The notes beneath the pieces were generated by a model. It saw nothing but the letters and a program-made list of their open reading frames with translations, did no database searches and was not told the origin of the DNA. From Sphingobacterium prati (GTDB lineage Bacteria; Bacteroidota; Bacteroidia; Sphingobacteriales; Sphingobacteriaceae): 64,000 bases of DNA. Below are positions 1 through 8,771 of the stretch, one piece after another. Position numbers and translations under genes: made by a program. The stretch's first letter is position 1. Each line of letters begins with the position of its first letter. Location of the stretch: contig NZ_JABJWY010000032.1 in the NCBI RefSeq assembly GCF_013167215.1, positions 244,249 through 308,248 of the forward strand, given 5' to 3'.

Positions 1-1100
1 TGTATAGCAATGATTTCCTGTATAAAACGACAAAGAATAGCTATAACCTTGCGGTGAATTACAAACCACTAGAAAAGCTGGTAGTCAATGTGTCTAATAG
101 GCTTGAAAATAGTAAGTTGTCTCAATTAAATCGAATGGAAAATTCAAATCTTTCACGTTCATTTTTTGTGTATAACCCTGTGGTCGATGTCAACTATGAG
201 GTTCAAAAAAATAAATCACTTAATTTAGAATATCGTGGCACAAATGGTTTACCTTCTTTAAATCAGATTCAGCCACTACGATCGAATTTGGATCCCCTGA
301 ATGAATATCTAGGTAACGAGAATCTGAAACCATCTTACACCAATAATCTGAACCTGAGCTTTAGATCCTATTCTGTATTGGAAGACAAGTTTATTGGTAT
401 CTATTTAAGTGCTTCGCGTACAAACAATGCTTTGGTGCAAAATACAACAATCGATTCTTTGGGGAAAACCACCTTTGTCTGGGGCAATTTGAACCATCAT
501 AGTAATAATCAACTTAGTATCAGACCGATGTATTACGGTAAACTTTGGAAAAAATTTCAATTGAGACATGGCGGAGGCCCCTCGGCCTCATTCAGCAACA
601 ACTACAATTATGTCAATAGTGTTTTGGCGAATGCCAAAGTACAGAGCTATTCCCTATATTATGGGGTACAACGATCGACAACCAAAGGTCTGGATTTTGA
701 CATCAATGTATCTCCAGGATATCTTATCCAGGATAATTCCATCGGTGCAATGGAGGATAGCAAGGGCTTCACGTTTTCATCTGAGGGAAACCTGAAATAC
801 TTTCTACCGGCTAAATTTATTGTGCGAGCGAATTTCAGCTATAGTTATCAGGCTCCCACAGCAGTATATAGTAAAAAATTTGAACGGTTTGTATTGAGTC
901 CTGCACTGTCAAAAAAATTCAGGAAAGATGAAAAACTGGAATTGACATTTATGGTCAATGACCTTCTAAAGCAGAATGTTGGTTTTGACCGAAGTCAAAA
1001 CGGAACCCTGCTGACCGAACGTAGATTCAACACAATTAGTAGATATTACATGGTGAAATTCACTTGGGAAATCAATAAAATGCTCGTAAAATCAAAATAA
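1..1100 (+). CDS. TonB-dependent receptor-like outer membrane beta-barrel protein, C-terminal part
   Basis: The reading frame is open from the left edge of the window (codons in frame from base 3), so this is the 3' part of a longer gene. The GTG at 54 is an internal valine, not a start. About 365 residues are visible. They consist of alternating amphipathic strands rich in Tyr, Asn, Ser and Phe, as in the barrel of CarboxypepD_reg/OMP_b-brl-type TonB-linked receptors of Bacteroidetes, and end in a strand with FTWEINKM. The TonB box, plug and N-terminal domain would lie outside the window. The next gene starts one base after the stop and encodes a GLPGLI protein, a common partner of such receptors. 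The substrate cannot be told from this part. The family is fairly sure; the exact subfamily is inferred. Confidence 0.75.
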   Translation, partial: YSNDFLYKTTKNSYNLAVNYKPLEKLVVNVSNRLENSKLSQLNRMENSNLSRSFFVYNPVVDVNYEVQKNKSLNLEYRGTNGLPSLNQIQPLRSNLDPLNEYLGNENLKPSYTNNLNLSFRSYSVLEDKFIGIYLSASRTNNALVQNTTIDSLGKTTFVWGNLNHHSNNQLSIRPMYYGKLWKKFQLRHGGGPSASFSNNYNYVNSVLANAKVQSYSLYYGVQRSTTKGLDFDINVSPGYLIQDNSIGAMEDSKGFTFSSEGNLKYFLPAKFIVRANFSYSYQAPTAVYSKKFERFVLSPALSKKFRKDEKLELTFMVNDLLKQNVGFDRSQNGTLLTERRFNTISRYYMVKFTWEINKMLVKSK

Positions 1101-1101
1101 C

Positions 1102-1893
1102 ATGAAAGATATCAAAAAGTTAATCGTCCTATTTTTAGGTTTATTCTTGGCAATCACTGCTGTTGGGCAATACGCTTATTTCCCCACCCAGGGGACTATT
1201 ACCTATGACAAGACTATCTTTCTGAAAAATTTGCTCAAACGCTATGCAACCTATGCAAAAGATGAGGATATGCGCAGTTCCATTAAGGAAATGGTAGAGC
1301 AGGTTCCAAATAATCAGGTCTTAAAAAAGAAATTGACATTTTCTGCCGATGAGGTGCTTTATGAGCACCTTCCTGAAGAATATCCGGATGTTGTCAGTGG
1401 ACTGATGCGATCGGGGATATTTGAGTCGGGGATCAGTGGCTATCAGAATTTGAAAAGCAAAGTGTTTAATTCGGTTTTCGAATTGGGAGGGGAACGTGTA
1501 GTCGTGGCTGATTCGACTTTGAAGATCAAGTGGAAAATTACTAACGAGTACCGTGAAATTGCGGGATATCCATGCCGCAGAGCCAACGGACTGGTACTGG
1601 ATTCAATCTATGCTGTTGCCTTTTATACAGATCAAATTCCCGTTACCGGCGGACCCTCAGCTTTTAATGGTCTACCCGGAATGATTCTCGGTCTGGCTGT
1701 GCCTGAATTGCATTACAATATGTTTGCAACTAAGGTTGAACTTGGCCCTGTTACGGCTTCATCGGCGACATTATTGAAGAAAAAAGACAAGCCCCTATCC
1801 AGGCAGCAGGTTTATGATAAGCTGAAAGCCTCTTTTGGTGACTATCTGGGTATTAAAATTTATAATTTGGTGATGGCTTGTACGTTCCTCTAA
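1102..1893 (+). CDS. GLPGLI family protein
   Basis: A 263-residue exported protein with an N-terminal signal peptide (hydrophobic residues about 7-22, ending at AVGQ). The hallmark GLPG motif appears as FNGLPGMILGL around residue 195, preceded by the usual region containing YPCRRA and the YTDQIPVTGGP segment. GLPGLI proteins are Bacteroidetes periplasmic or surface proteins of unknown biochemical function, often encoded beside TonB-dependent receptors, as here with a one-base gap that implies one transcript. The C-terminus (ending NLVMACTFL) looks a little unlike the usual tail, so the last residues may be degenerate. A strong terminator follows. Confidence 0.85.
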   Translation: MKDIKKLIVLFLGLFLAITAVGQYAYFPTQGTITYDKTIFLKNLLKRYATYAKDEDMRSSIKEMVEQVPNNQVLKKKLTFSADEVLYEHLPEEYPDVVSGLMRSGIFESGISGYQNLKSKVFNSVFELGGERVVVADSTLKIKWKITNEYREIAGYPCRRANGLVLDSIYAVAFYTDQIPVTGGPSAFNGLPGMILGLAVPELHYNMFATKVELGPVTASSATLLKKKDKPLSRQQVYDKLKASFGDYLGIKIYNLVMACTFL

Positions 1894-1900
1894 AAGGGCA

Positions 1901-1932
1901 AAAAAAGGCCTTTCGTTTGAAAGGCCTTTTTT
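1901..1932 (+). terminator. Rho-independent terminator, probably bidirectional
   Basis: A 14-bp perfect stem (arms 1901-1914 and 1919-1932) with a GTTT loop, A-rich on the left and T-rich on the right. It lies just after the GLPGLI stop and before the convergent histone-like gene, so it can serve both. Confidence 0.85.
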
Positions 1933-1950
1933 ATGTGAACTCAGGAAAGA

Positions 1951-2130
1951 TTATTTTCCGTCGTTTTTCTTAGCAGTAACTTCATTACGAATTTCTTGTG
2001 CTAAGGTTTTGATGTCTTGTAATCCTTTACGTACACGTGTACCAGCAGCAGAATTACCATTGTTGAAGAACTTGTCTGCATCAGCTTCGATAGAAGCTAC
2101 TAACTCTTTTAATTTTACGTAGTTTTCCAT
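1951..2130 (-). CDS. Histone H1-like DNA-binding protein (Hc1 type), 59 residues
   Basis: A short gene reading MENYVKLKELVASIEADADK at its start, with a centre FFNNGNSAAGTRVRKGLQDI and end TAKKNDGK. This matches from memory the small histone H1/Hc1-like proteins conserved in Bacteroidetes, which have an acidic helical N-terminus followed by a K/R-rich helix and are thought to bind DNA. The ATG is at 2130-2128 and the stop at 1951-1953. It has its own leader, and the shared terminator at 1901-1932 follows it. Nucleoid function is inferred from family membership. Confidence 0.8.
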   Translation of the reverse strand: MENYVKLKELVASIEADADKFFNNGNSAAGTRVRKGLQDIKTLAQEIRNEVTAKKNDGK

Positions 2131-2248
2131 TTTTTTATAATTATAATTTTAGTTTTTATGGTTTTTCCTAAACACTCCTTAAATATACAAAAACGAATCA
2201 AATAGAAAATAAATTTCGTTTTTTTTTATCGAAAAAGCTTAAAAAAAA

Positions 2249-4387
2249 CTATTCAACAATCTTAAGTTCGTCAATAATGTTCGTTGCACCTGCAAATTTA
2301 TCAATGATAAATAATACATAACGAATGTCAACTGAAATAGTACGCTGTAGCTTATGGTCGAAGATTACATCACCAGCCATTGCTTCAATATTACCATCAA
2401 AAGCTAGGCCAATTAATTCTCCATTTCCATTTATTACCGGAGAACCAGAGTTTCCACCTGTTATGTCATTGTCACTTAGGAAGTTTACTGGTAAATACCC
2501 TTTTTTGTCAGCATAACGTCCATAGTCCTTATTTTTGTACAGATCCATCAAACGTTGCGGTAAATCGAACTCTTCATCACCTTTTTTGTACTTCGCGATA
2601 GTACCTTTTAAAGTGGTGTAGAAATTCTTGTCAGCATCATTACGCGGGTCTTCTGGTAAACCTTTTATCGAACCATAAGAAAGTCGCAAGGTGCTGTTTG
2701 CATCCGGATAGAATTTACCTTTTGGATTAGATGCCAATACGCCAGCGACATATTTGCGGTAGGCTCCATCAAATTTATCTTGTTCTGCTTTTAAGCTAGG
2801 ATCTTCCTGACGGTATTTGCTGATCAACGCTGAAGATAACTTGTACAAAGGATCATTTGCCAAAATTTCAGTATTGGGGTTTTGTAAGTAATTGTTCAAA
2901 CGCTCAGCAGAAGCAAAAATGCTGTTCTTTACAGCTTCTTTGATGTAAGCTGTAAAATCAGTATTGTTCTTAGCCGCTAATTCAGCAACGTAAGGCGCGA
3001 TATTTCCAGCTTTTTTTGCATATAGATTCAGTTCGTCAATTAACACCTGTTCTTCCAAAGGCATATACATTTTTTCGTAGCCAGCATCAATCGCCGATTT
3101 TAGACGTGGAAGGATATCTTTTCTTCTGGCTTCATCGCCAGCAGCGTAAACCTCTAATCCAGATCCGATCGTGTAAGGTAGGGTTGCGATTGCACTAGAC
3201 CGAATCATTCCCATCAGGTAATTGTCATGTCTGGCTTTCTCATTGGTGGCGGTATAGAATGCATTGATTGTTTTGATCACGTCTCCATATTCCGCTTTGT
3301 TGGCTGCCTTGTTTGCCCATTTATCAAATTTGACCTCATCTTTAGCTTTTGACTCGGCCGTTTTATGTAAAGTCAACGCGTCTATCATACCTTGACGGTT
3401 TTTCCAATAATTGGCTACTTGCGAGTATTTTGAAGCATAGTTTAATTTAACAGCCTGATCTTGATCCATGAATTTTTTCATGGCGTCCATACCAGTTTTA
3501 GAAGCCTCAACCCAAGCAGGGTAGGCAAATTTTACATTTTGATTGATTCCTCCGGAAGGCATCCAACGATTCGTACGACCAGGATAACCCAAGATCATGG
3601 CAAAATCCCCTTCCTGAACACCTTTTAAGCTAACAGGTAAGAAATGTTTTGGTTTCAATGGGACATTGTCCTGCGCATACTCCGCCGGATTTCCGTTTTT
3701 GTCTGCATAGACGCGGAAAATAGAAAAGTCACCTGTATGACGGGGCCATTCCCAGTTGTCCGTGTCCCCACCAAATTTGCCGATACTATTTGGTGGCGTT
3801 CCCACTAAACGTACGTCAGTATAATCTTGGTATACAAAATAATAGTACTCATTTCCTTGATAAAAAGATTTTACTTCAACAACGTACTTGCCATTATCGC
3901 TGTTCTCTTTTTGGATTTTAGCGATCTCAGCAGCAATAATCTTGTTGCGCTCATCTTCACTCATTTTATTGTCAACCAGGCCTAAAATGCGTTTTGAAAC
4001 ATCATCCATTCGGACAAAAAAGCGTACAGATAGTGATTTGGGTTTCAATTCCTCGCTTTTTATTTTTGCCCAAAAACCATTTGTTAAGTGGTCATTTTCT
4101 GGTGTAGACAATTCAGCAATTGCGCCATATCCACAATGGTGATTGGTAAATACCAAGCCCTGGTCAGAGACAATTTCTGCGGTACAACCACCGTTGAATT
4201 GTACGATCGCATCTTTTAAGCTAGAGTGGTTAATGCTGTAGATTTCTTCGGCACTCAGACGAAGACCCTTTTTTTGCATATCTGCCTCATTTAGACGCTT
4301 TAGATACATTAAAAACCACATTCCCTCATCGGCAAATGCAGTAAAGCTTGTTGTTATCAGCAACAAACACATCCATAATTTTTTCAT
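2249..4387 (-). CDS. S46 family dipeptidyl peptidase, DPP7-like
   Basis: A 712-residue periplasmic serine peptidase of family S46, which releases dipeptides from peptide N-termini. A signal peptide covers residues 1-19, followed by the mature start DEGMW typical of the family. The chymotrypsin-like triad is visible: TNHHCGY (His84 by comparison with Porphyromonas enzymes), HTGDF (Asp220) and GGNSGSP (Ser647). The specificity site reads LAFDGN with Gly665. In Porphyromonas gingivalis the equivalent residue is Gly in DPP7 (hydrophobic P1) and Arg in DPP11 (Asp/Glu P1), so this copy is predicted to be DPP7-like. The length matches the family. It stands alone, and its downstream region contains no obvious partner. 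Confidence 0.92.
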   Translation of the reverse strand: MKKLWMCLLLITTSFTAFADEGMWFLMYLKRLNEADMQKKGLRLSAEEIYSINHSSLKDAIVQFNGGCTAEIVSDQGLVFTNHHCGYGAIAELSTPENDHLTNGFWAKIKSEELKPKSLSVRFFVRMDDVSKRILGLVDNKMSEDERNKIIAAEIAKIQKENSDNGKYVVEVKSFYQGNEYYYFVYQDYTDVRLVGTPPNSIGKFGGDTDNWEWPRHTGDFSIFRVYADKNGNPAEYAQDNVPLKPKHFLPVSLKGVQEGDFAMILGYPGRTNRWMPSGGINQNVKFAYPAWVEASKTGMDAMKKFMDQDQAVKLNYASKYSQVANYWKNRQGMIDALTLHKTAESKAKDEVKFDKWANKAANKAEYGDVIKTINAFYTATNEKARHDNYLMGMIRSSAIATLPYTIGSGLEVYAAGDEARRKDILPRLKSAIDAGYEKMYMPLEEQVLIDELNLYAKKAGNIAPYVAELAAKNNTDFTAYIKEAVKNSIFASAERLNNYLQNPNTEILANDPLYKLSSALISKYRQEDPSLKAEQDKFDGAYRKYVAGVLASNPKGKFYPDANSTLRLSYGSIKGLPEDPRNDADKNFYTTLKGTIAKYKKGDEEFDLPQRLMDLYKNKDYGRYADKKGYLPVNFLSDNDITGGNSGSPVINGNGELIGLAFDGNIEAMAGDVIFDHKLQRTISVDIRYVLFIIDKFAGATNIIDELKIVE

Positions 4388-4551
4388 ATCAACCTGATAA
4401 AAAGTTTGTTTATACCCTACAAAAATGCTTTAATTCTGTCAAAAACCAAAATATTAGACTTTATATTGTGCTTTTTCCCAATTTTTATGTCAATTAAAAG
4501 TAAATGTGTAAGGGAATGACCTTCAAAGAAAGGCAAATGGACTCTTTTCCT

Positions 4552-4559
4552 TATCTTTG
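4552..4559 (+). promoter_or_regulatory. -7 element TATCTTTG before the DEAD-box helicase gene
   Basis: Exact match to the Bacteroidetes -7 consensus TAnnTTTG. It ends only 4 bases before the ATG at 4564, so the predicted transcript would be leaderless or nearly so. No good -33 TTTG is seen at the usual spacing. Confidence 0.5.
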
Positions 4560-4563
4560 TAGG

Positions 4564-5934
4564 ATGCAGCAATCATTTGAAAATTTTAAATTCAATAAAC
4601 AGATCTTAAATGCGATCACGGAAGCGGGCTATCAGCAACCGACTGAGATCCAGGAAAAGGCAATTACACCGATATTGGCAGGGCAAGATGTGATGGGGAT
4701 AGCCCAAACCGGAACCGGCAAAACAGCTGCATTTGTATTGCCCATGTTGATGAAATTGAAGTATGCACAGGGAACTGACGCACGTGCCTTGATCTTGACG
4801 CCAACCCGAGAGCTGGCGATGCAGATTGAGGAGAATATTAAAATATTTTCGACTTACCTTGATCTACGTTCTGTTGTTTTATATGGTGGACTAGGACCTA
4901 AGACACAAATAGAAACGCTTGAAAAAGGAGTTGATATCATCGTCGCTACACCGGGTAGATTCTTAGATTTATATTTAGAAGGACATATTGTCGTTAAATC
5001 ACTCAAATTTTTGGTTTTGGATGAAGCGGACAAGATGATGGATATGGGTTTTATCAGCAAAATTCATCGCGTATTGGAAATTGTTCCGCGTAAACGCCAG
5101 AATTTATTGTTTTCCGCGACAATGAGCGAACTGGTCCGAAAGATTGCAGGTGATTTTTTGGCCTTTCCTACAATTATTGAAGTTTCAGAGCAAGCGACAC
5201 CTGCTAAAACGGTCAGTCAGGCTTTATATGTTGTTCCTAACCAAAAAACGAAGCTGAATTTACTACAGCATCTATTGAAAGACGATCAAGCTTTTAGTAG
5301 ATTGATTGTTTTTTGTAAAACAAAACAAGTTGCAGATAATGTTTTTCATTTTTTGGAACGTAAATACGGCAAAGATGAGGTGCGTGTCATTCATGCAAAC
5401 AAAGGGCAAAATACGCGTATTAATTCAATCAATGCATTTAAGGAAGGGAATATCCGTATCCTAGTCGCAACGGATGTTGCCGCACGGGGACTCGACGTTT
5501 CCAATGTAAGTCATGTGATCAACTTCGAGGTTCCTATTGTTATAGAAGATTATGTCCATCGTATCGGAAGGACGGGACGCGCTTTTAATGAAGGTGACGC
5601 AATCACTTTTTGCAATGAAGCCGAGAAATATTATGTTCGAAAAATTGAGAAATTGATTAAACAAAGTATTCCGGTTTATCCGATTCCGGACGAAGTATTT
5701 GTGGAGAAAACACCTTTTCAGGAGAAGCAGGATATTGCACGTGATATTGATAATCAAAAGAAAAAAGACAATCCAGATTATCAGGGCGCTTTCCATGAGA
5801 AGAAATATGTCATTAAACAAAAAGAAGTACGCGAAGCCCAGCGTGCCTCAGGGTATAAGCCAAAGGCCAAAAGCAAAGGGAAGTCTGGTGGTAGTAAATC
5901 CACAGGATCAAGCCGTAATTTCAAGAAACGATAA
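4564..5934 (+). CDS. DEAD-box ATP-dependent RNA helicase
   Basis: RNA helicase with all superfamily 2 motifs: the Q motif region (GYQQPTEIQEKAI), Walker A AQTGTGKT, PTRELA, GG, TPGR, DEAD in VLDEADKM, SAT, then the helicase C domain with RILVATDVAARGLD and HRIGRTGR. A basic, low-complexity C-terminal tail rich in Lys, Ser and Gly follows residue 400, as in RhlE/CsdA-like proteins that bind structured RNA. The start is placed at the ATG of MQQSFENFKFNKQ (456 residues). An in-frame ATG at 4504 would add 20 residues unlike the family and would place the promoter-like TATCTTTG inside the coding region. Likely role: ribosome assembly or RNA turnover, especially in the cold. Confidence 0.92.
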   Translation: MQQSFENFKFNKQILNAITEAGYQQPTEIQEKAITPILAGQDVMGIAQTGTGKTAAFVLPMLMKLKYAQGTDARALILTPTRELAMQIEENIKIFSTYLDLRSVVLYGGLGPKTQIETLEKGVDIIVATPGRFLDLYLEGHIVVKSLKFLVLDEADKMMDMGFISKIHRVLEIVPRKRQNLLFSATMSELVRKIAGDFLAFPTIIEVSEQATPAKTVSQALYVVPNQKTKLNLLQHLLKDDQAFSRLIVFCKTKQVADNVFHFLERKYGKDEVRVIHANKGQNTRINSINAFKEGNIRILVATDVAARGLDVSNVSHVINFEVPIVIEDYVHRIGRTGRAFNEGDAITFCNEAEKYYVRKIEKLIKQSIPVYPIPDEVFVEKTPFQEKQDIARDIDNQKKKDNPDYQGAFHEKKYVIKQKEVREAQRASGYKPKAKSKGKSGGSKSTGSSRNFKKR

Positions 5935-5939
5935 CCAAC

Positions 5940-6185
5940 ATGCGTTTTACCCCATTAAATATTGCTAGTGCATGCTTGGTCGCCTGGTTTGTCATGGAAA
6001 ATCCCAATGATGAAAAGGCGCTCTTTACATGGGGAGCATTTATCGCGTTGATGCTACTATTGACAATCGTTGATATCCTTTTCAGGGTGCTGCTCAAAGA
6101 CAATAAAAGAATGTGGATGTTGCAGCTCGTATTTTTGGTCGTGGTCTGTGTCGTCAGTCTGATCGTTAAAGTGACATTTGCGTAG
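5940..6185 (+). CDS. Small integral membrane protein of unknown function
   Basis: An 81-residue protein starting 5 bases after the helicase stop, so probably in the same transcript. It has about three hydrophobic stretches (residues 5-18, 29-49 and 57-79), separated by short polar loops with PNDEK and KDNKR. No motif identifies a function. It resembles the small conserved membrane proteins often found in Bacteroidetes, but this is not a firm family assignment. It is likely real because it fills the gap tightly and has a consistent membrane pattern. Confidence 0.65.
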   Translation: MRFTPLNIASACLVAWFVMENPNDEKALFTWGAFIALMLLLTIVDILFRVLLKDNKRMWMLQLVFLVVVCVVSLIVKVTFA

Positions 6186-6206
6186 AGAAAAATAAAAAAA
6201 TAAGAT

Positions 6207-6276
6207 GAGATACGATGTTGCCATGGGCTTACAAAACTGAAATCTCACTACTAAATACTCATATCTCAATACTAAA
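6207..6276 (+). repeat. Dispersed leader repeat, copy 1 (before gldC)
   Basis: A segment of about 70 bp beginning GAGATAC, then an imperfect palindrome around CCATGGGCTTAC, then A/T-rich tandem words TCTCA, TACT and AATACT, running right up to the gldC ATG. A similar segment sits in the same orientation relative to its gene at 44477-44407, before the ABC ATPase start. Confidence 0.65.
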
Positions 6277-6627
6277 ATGAAAAAAGCAGAAATAAAATTA
6301 CAAGTAGAGCTTGATGAAAACAATGTTCCTGAAAACATTATGTGGTCATCTACGGACGGAAATAATGCGGAGGAATTGCCTGCTAAAGCGATGTTTTTAG
6401 CCTTATGGGATTCACATTACAAAAATTCAATGCGTATCGACCTTTGGACAAAAGATATGCCTTATGATGAAATGAAGCGTTTTTTCTACGAAACTTTACA
6501 AACGTTGGGCGATTCTTTTATCCGTTCTTCGGGTGGCGATCCCATGGCCGAGAAGGTTATTGGCGATTTGCGCGATTACTGCGCACATTTTGCCGATAAA
6601 ATGGAAGTATTAATGCCACAACAATAG
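6277..6627 (+). CDS. gldC: Gliding motility protein GldC
   Basis: A 116-residue protein matching GldC: it opens MKKAEIKLQVELDEN, continues with VPENIMWSSTD, and has the conserved FLALWD and LRIDLWTKDM-like segments and a C-terminal helix with DYCAHFADKM. GldC was found in Flavobacterium johnsoniae gliding screens, but homologues are widespread in non-gliding Bacteroidetes, so the gliding name should not be read as proof of motility. No other gld gene is present in this window. The leader is taken up by the dispersed repeat that ends at the start codon. Confidence 0.88.
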   Translation: MKKAEIKLQVELDENNVPENIMWSSTDGNNAEELPAKAMFLALWDSHYKNSMRIDLWTKDMPYDEMKRFFYETLQTLGDSFIRSSGGDPMAEKVIGDLRDYCAHFADKMEVLMPQQ

Positions 6628-6654
6628 TATCTAACGCTTAATAATTATTCGATT

Positions 6655-7065
6655 ATGCAATATTTCTTAGTGAAATCTGAACCATTTAAATATAGTTGGG
6701 AACAATTTAATAAAGATGGACGGACGTTTTGGGATGGTGTTCGCAATTATCAGGCTAGAAATAATATGAAAGCGATGAAAGAAGGGGACTTGGTTCTTTT
6801 TTATCATAGCAACGAGGGGAAGGAGGTCGTTGGTGTGGCGAAGGTGGTGAAAGAGTTCTATCAAGATCCAACAACTGACGATGAGCGCTGGGTTGTAGTG
6901 GATTTAGCTCCGGTTGAAACATTGAAGAAGCCTGTGACATTGGAAACAATCAAAGCGGATGAACAATTGCAGGATATCGCATTAGTAAGACAGGGCCGTT
7001 TATCAGTGATGCCGCTAAAACTAGAGGAATTTGATCGCATCTTAGCCTTAGGCAACGAAGAGTAA
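6655..7065 (+). CDS. EVE domain-containing protein
   Basis: A 136-residue single EVE domain (PUA-like fold). It begins MQYFLVKSEPFKYSW, has the typical WDGVRNYQARN segment with the conserved Asn-Tyr-Gln-Ala-Arg, and GDLVLFYHSNEGKEVVG. EVE proteins are predicted to bind modified bases in DNA or RNA. It follows gldC by 27 bases and may share its transcript. It ends before a strong terminator at 7133-7170. Confidence 0.9.
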   Translation: MQYFLVKSEPFKYSWEQFNKDGRTFWDGVRNYQARNNMKAMKEGDLVLFYHSNEGKEVVGVAKVVKEFYQDPTTDDERWVVVDLAPVETLKKPVTLETIKADEQLQDIALVRQGRLSVMPLKLEEFDRILALGNEE

Positions 7066-7132
7066 CGGTTCTAAAAGCAAGGCGGTGGAATCCAGTTATT
7101 TTACGGCTTATAAAGATGCCTACAACCCATAA

Positions 7133-7170
7133 AAGAAAGCGGTGATATATGTCTATATCACCGCTTTCTT
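7133..7170 (+). terminator. Bidirectional terminator between the EVE gene and the thioesterase gene
   Basis: A 17-bp perfect stem (arms 7133-7149 and 7154-7170) with a TGTC loop. It lies between the ends of two convergent genes. Confidence 0.8.
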
Positions 7171-7189
7171 CTCATACGTCAATGCCAGA

Positions 7190-7717
7190 TTAGTTTTTCT
7201 GGCTGAACAGACTGACCAGTGCTTTTAATTTTTTTGCATTTTCGGGCTTTAATTTACCCGCAAGAATAAGACGAAGTTCCCTGCGTTGCAGTGCATCCTC
7301 GTAAGCTTTGTGTTCTGATTCTGTTTCGGGAATCAATACCGGCACAGCTTTGGGATTATTGTCGGCATCAACAGCAACGAAAGTATAATATGCTTCATTG
7401 GTTTTTACGCGTGTGCCCTCGGGCAAATTTGAGGCGAAAATTTCCATGCGCACTTCTAAAGAACTGTTAAATGCACGGGTAACTTGCGCTTGTATAGTGA
7501 CGACTTCACCCAATTTAATCGAACGCTTAAAAGATACATTATCCACGGACACCGTAACAACCACATTGCTACAATGCTTCTGTGCTGCAATAGCCGAACA
7601 GATATCCATCCAATATAACAAACGGCCACCCATTAGGTTTCCAAACGTATTGGTATCATTTGGCAGAACCAGTTCGTTCATTTCGGTGTACGACTCGCGG
7701 GCAAATTTCTCTATCAT
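7190..7717 (-). CDS. Acyl-CoA thioesterase, hotdog fold (YciA/BACH-like)
   Basis: A 175-residue hotdog-fold enzyme predicted to hydrolyse acyl-CoA to fatty acid and CoA. The conserved signature N-T-F-G-N-L-M-G-G appears at about residues 21-31, with the following helix LLYWMDICSAIAA containing the catalytic Asp. VSVDNVSFKRSIKLG is the typical central strand. A Lys-rich C-terminal tail follows the domain. It lies 13 bases downstream of the SDR gene and is probably co-transcribed with it. The physiological substrate cannot be seen. Confidence 0.9.
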   Translation of the reverse strand: MIEKFARESYTEMNELVLPNDTNTFGNLMGGRLLYWMDICSAIAAQKHCSNVVVTVSVDNVSFKRSIKLGEVVTIQAQVTRAFNSSLEVRMEIFASNLPEGTRVKTNEAYYTFVAVDADNNPKAVPVLIPETESEHKAYEDALQRRELRLILAGKLKPENAKKLKALVSLFSQKN

Positions 7718-7730
7718 ATTATTTTTATTA

Positions 7731-8645
7731 TTATCTTTTAAATTCTCTGAACTGTTTTTCGATTATTTCCAAAGATTTTATAAATGAAGTCGGTATATAA
7801 CCGAGTTCATTTTTGGATTTACTGAGATCAAAACCTGTCTGACGAGGCCTGTTGTCCGCTTGTCCTATGCTTGCCGCACTGATCTCCGAAATCAATGTTT
7901 TGTCCAGTTTCCAATATTCTGCAATTTTATAAACCGCTTCGTTAATAGCCATCAACTCTGCCCCAGAGATATGGAATATCCCCTGAGCTTGTCGCTCAAT
8001 GGCCAATTGACAGGCATGCGCTAAATCATCTACAAATGTAGGCATTCTCCATTGGTCATTAACCACTTTTATAGCTTCTTTCTGAGATAGCTTTGCCTTT
8101 GCCCAAAGGACTAGGTTGGAACGATTCGGATCCCCGTTGATACCGTAGACCAAAATTGTACGTAAGATTGCATAATGACAGGAGGACTGTTCGAGCACTT
8201 GCTCTGAGGCATATTTGCTTTTCCCATATTCACTTTGGGGATTTGGCATATCAAGCTCGTGATAAGGACTTCTCTTTTTACCATCAAAGACAAAATCAGT
8301 CGAGATATGAATTAATTGCGTCTGATTTTGTTTACAGTAACTAGCCAATATCTGTACAAGTTCAACATTAAGTAGTTGACAGGTCGCTTTATCGGCCTCA
8401 CATGCTTCGACGCTGGTCATTGCTGCTGTATGGATAATCGTATCAAAAGTATGACCGGATAAGAAATCCATTAATATTGACTGATCCAATAAGTCAACCT
8501 GGCAGAATACATATCCGGCTTGATTGGGATTTCTGTTCGGCCCTTTTGAAATGGCTGTAACTTCATAAAGATCATTTCCAGAAAGCAGGTCTATGACCTT
8601 CTGACCCAAAAAACCATTGGAACCTGTGACAAGAATTTTTTTCAT
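7731..8645 (-). CDS. NAD(P)-dependent SDR / RmlD-like sugar-nucleotide reductase family protein
   Basis: A 304-residue extended SDR of the RmlD substrate-binding type. The dinucleotide motif GSNGFLG sits at residues 8-14. The active-site YGKSKYASE (Tyr-x-x-x-Lys) and the HISTDFVFDG segment are both typical of dTDP-4-dehydrorhamnose reductase. No other rhamnose genes (rmlA, rmlB, rmlC) are near, so rhamnose synthesis is not supported; the substrate could be another sugar nucleotide. It is the first gene of a two-gene unit with the thioesterase gene. Confidence 0.82.
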   Translation of the reverse strand: MKKILVTGSNGFLGQKVIDLLSGNDLYEVTAISKGPNRNPNQAGYVFCQVDLLDQSILMDFLSGHTFDTIIHTAAMTSVEACEADKATCQLLNVELVQILASYCKQNQTQLIHISTDFVFDGKKRSPYHELDMPNPQSEYGKSKYASEQVLEQSSCHYAILRTILVYGINGDPNRSNLVLWAKAKLSQKEAIKVVNDQWRMPTFVDDLAHACQLAIERQAQGIFHISGAELMAINEAVYKIAEYWKLDKTLISEISAASIGQADNRPRQTGFDLSKSKNELGYIPTSFIKSLEIIEKQFREFKR

Positions 8646-8771
8646 CCGTATAATTGTTTTTTTTATACCTATTTTGATTTAAAGGCTGCTTAAAGTAACA
8701 TCATCCGTCCTTCCGTGGAGTTCACTCGCGTACACAAGGATCGAGAAATGAAGCAGGGTATTTTTAAGCGT
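8646..8771. other. Short intergenic gap without recognised features
   Basis: 126 bases between the SDR start and the M28 peptidase stop, both on the minus strand. It should contain the promoter of the SDR-thioesterase unit, but no clear TAnnTTTG element or terminator stem was seen. Confidence 0.4.

Noticed and set aside
5461..5820. 119-residue open frame on the minus strand across the DEAD-box gene
   Set aside because: It is antisense to conserved helicase motifs, has no ribosome binding site or family pattern, and is a composition shadow.
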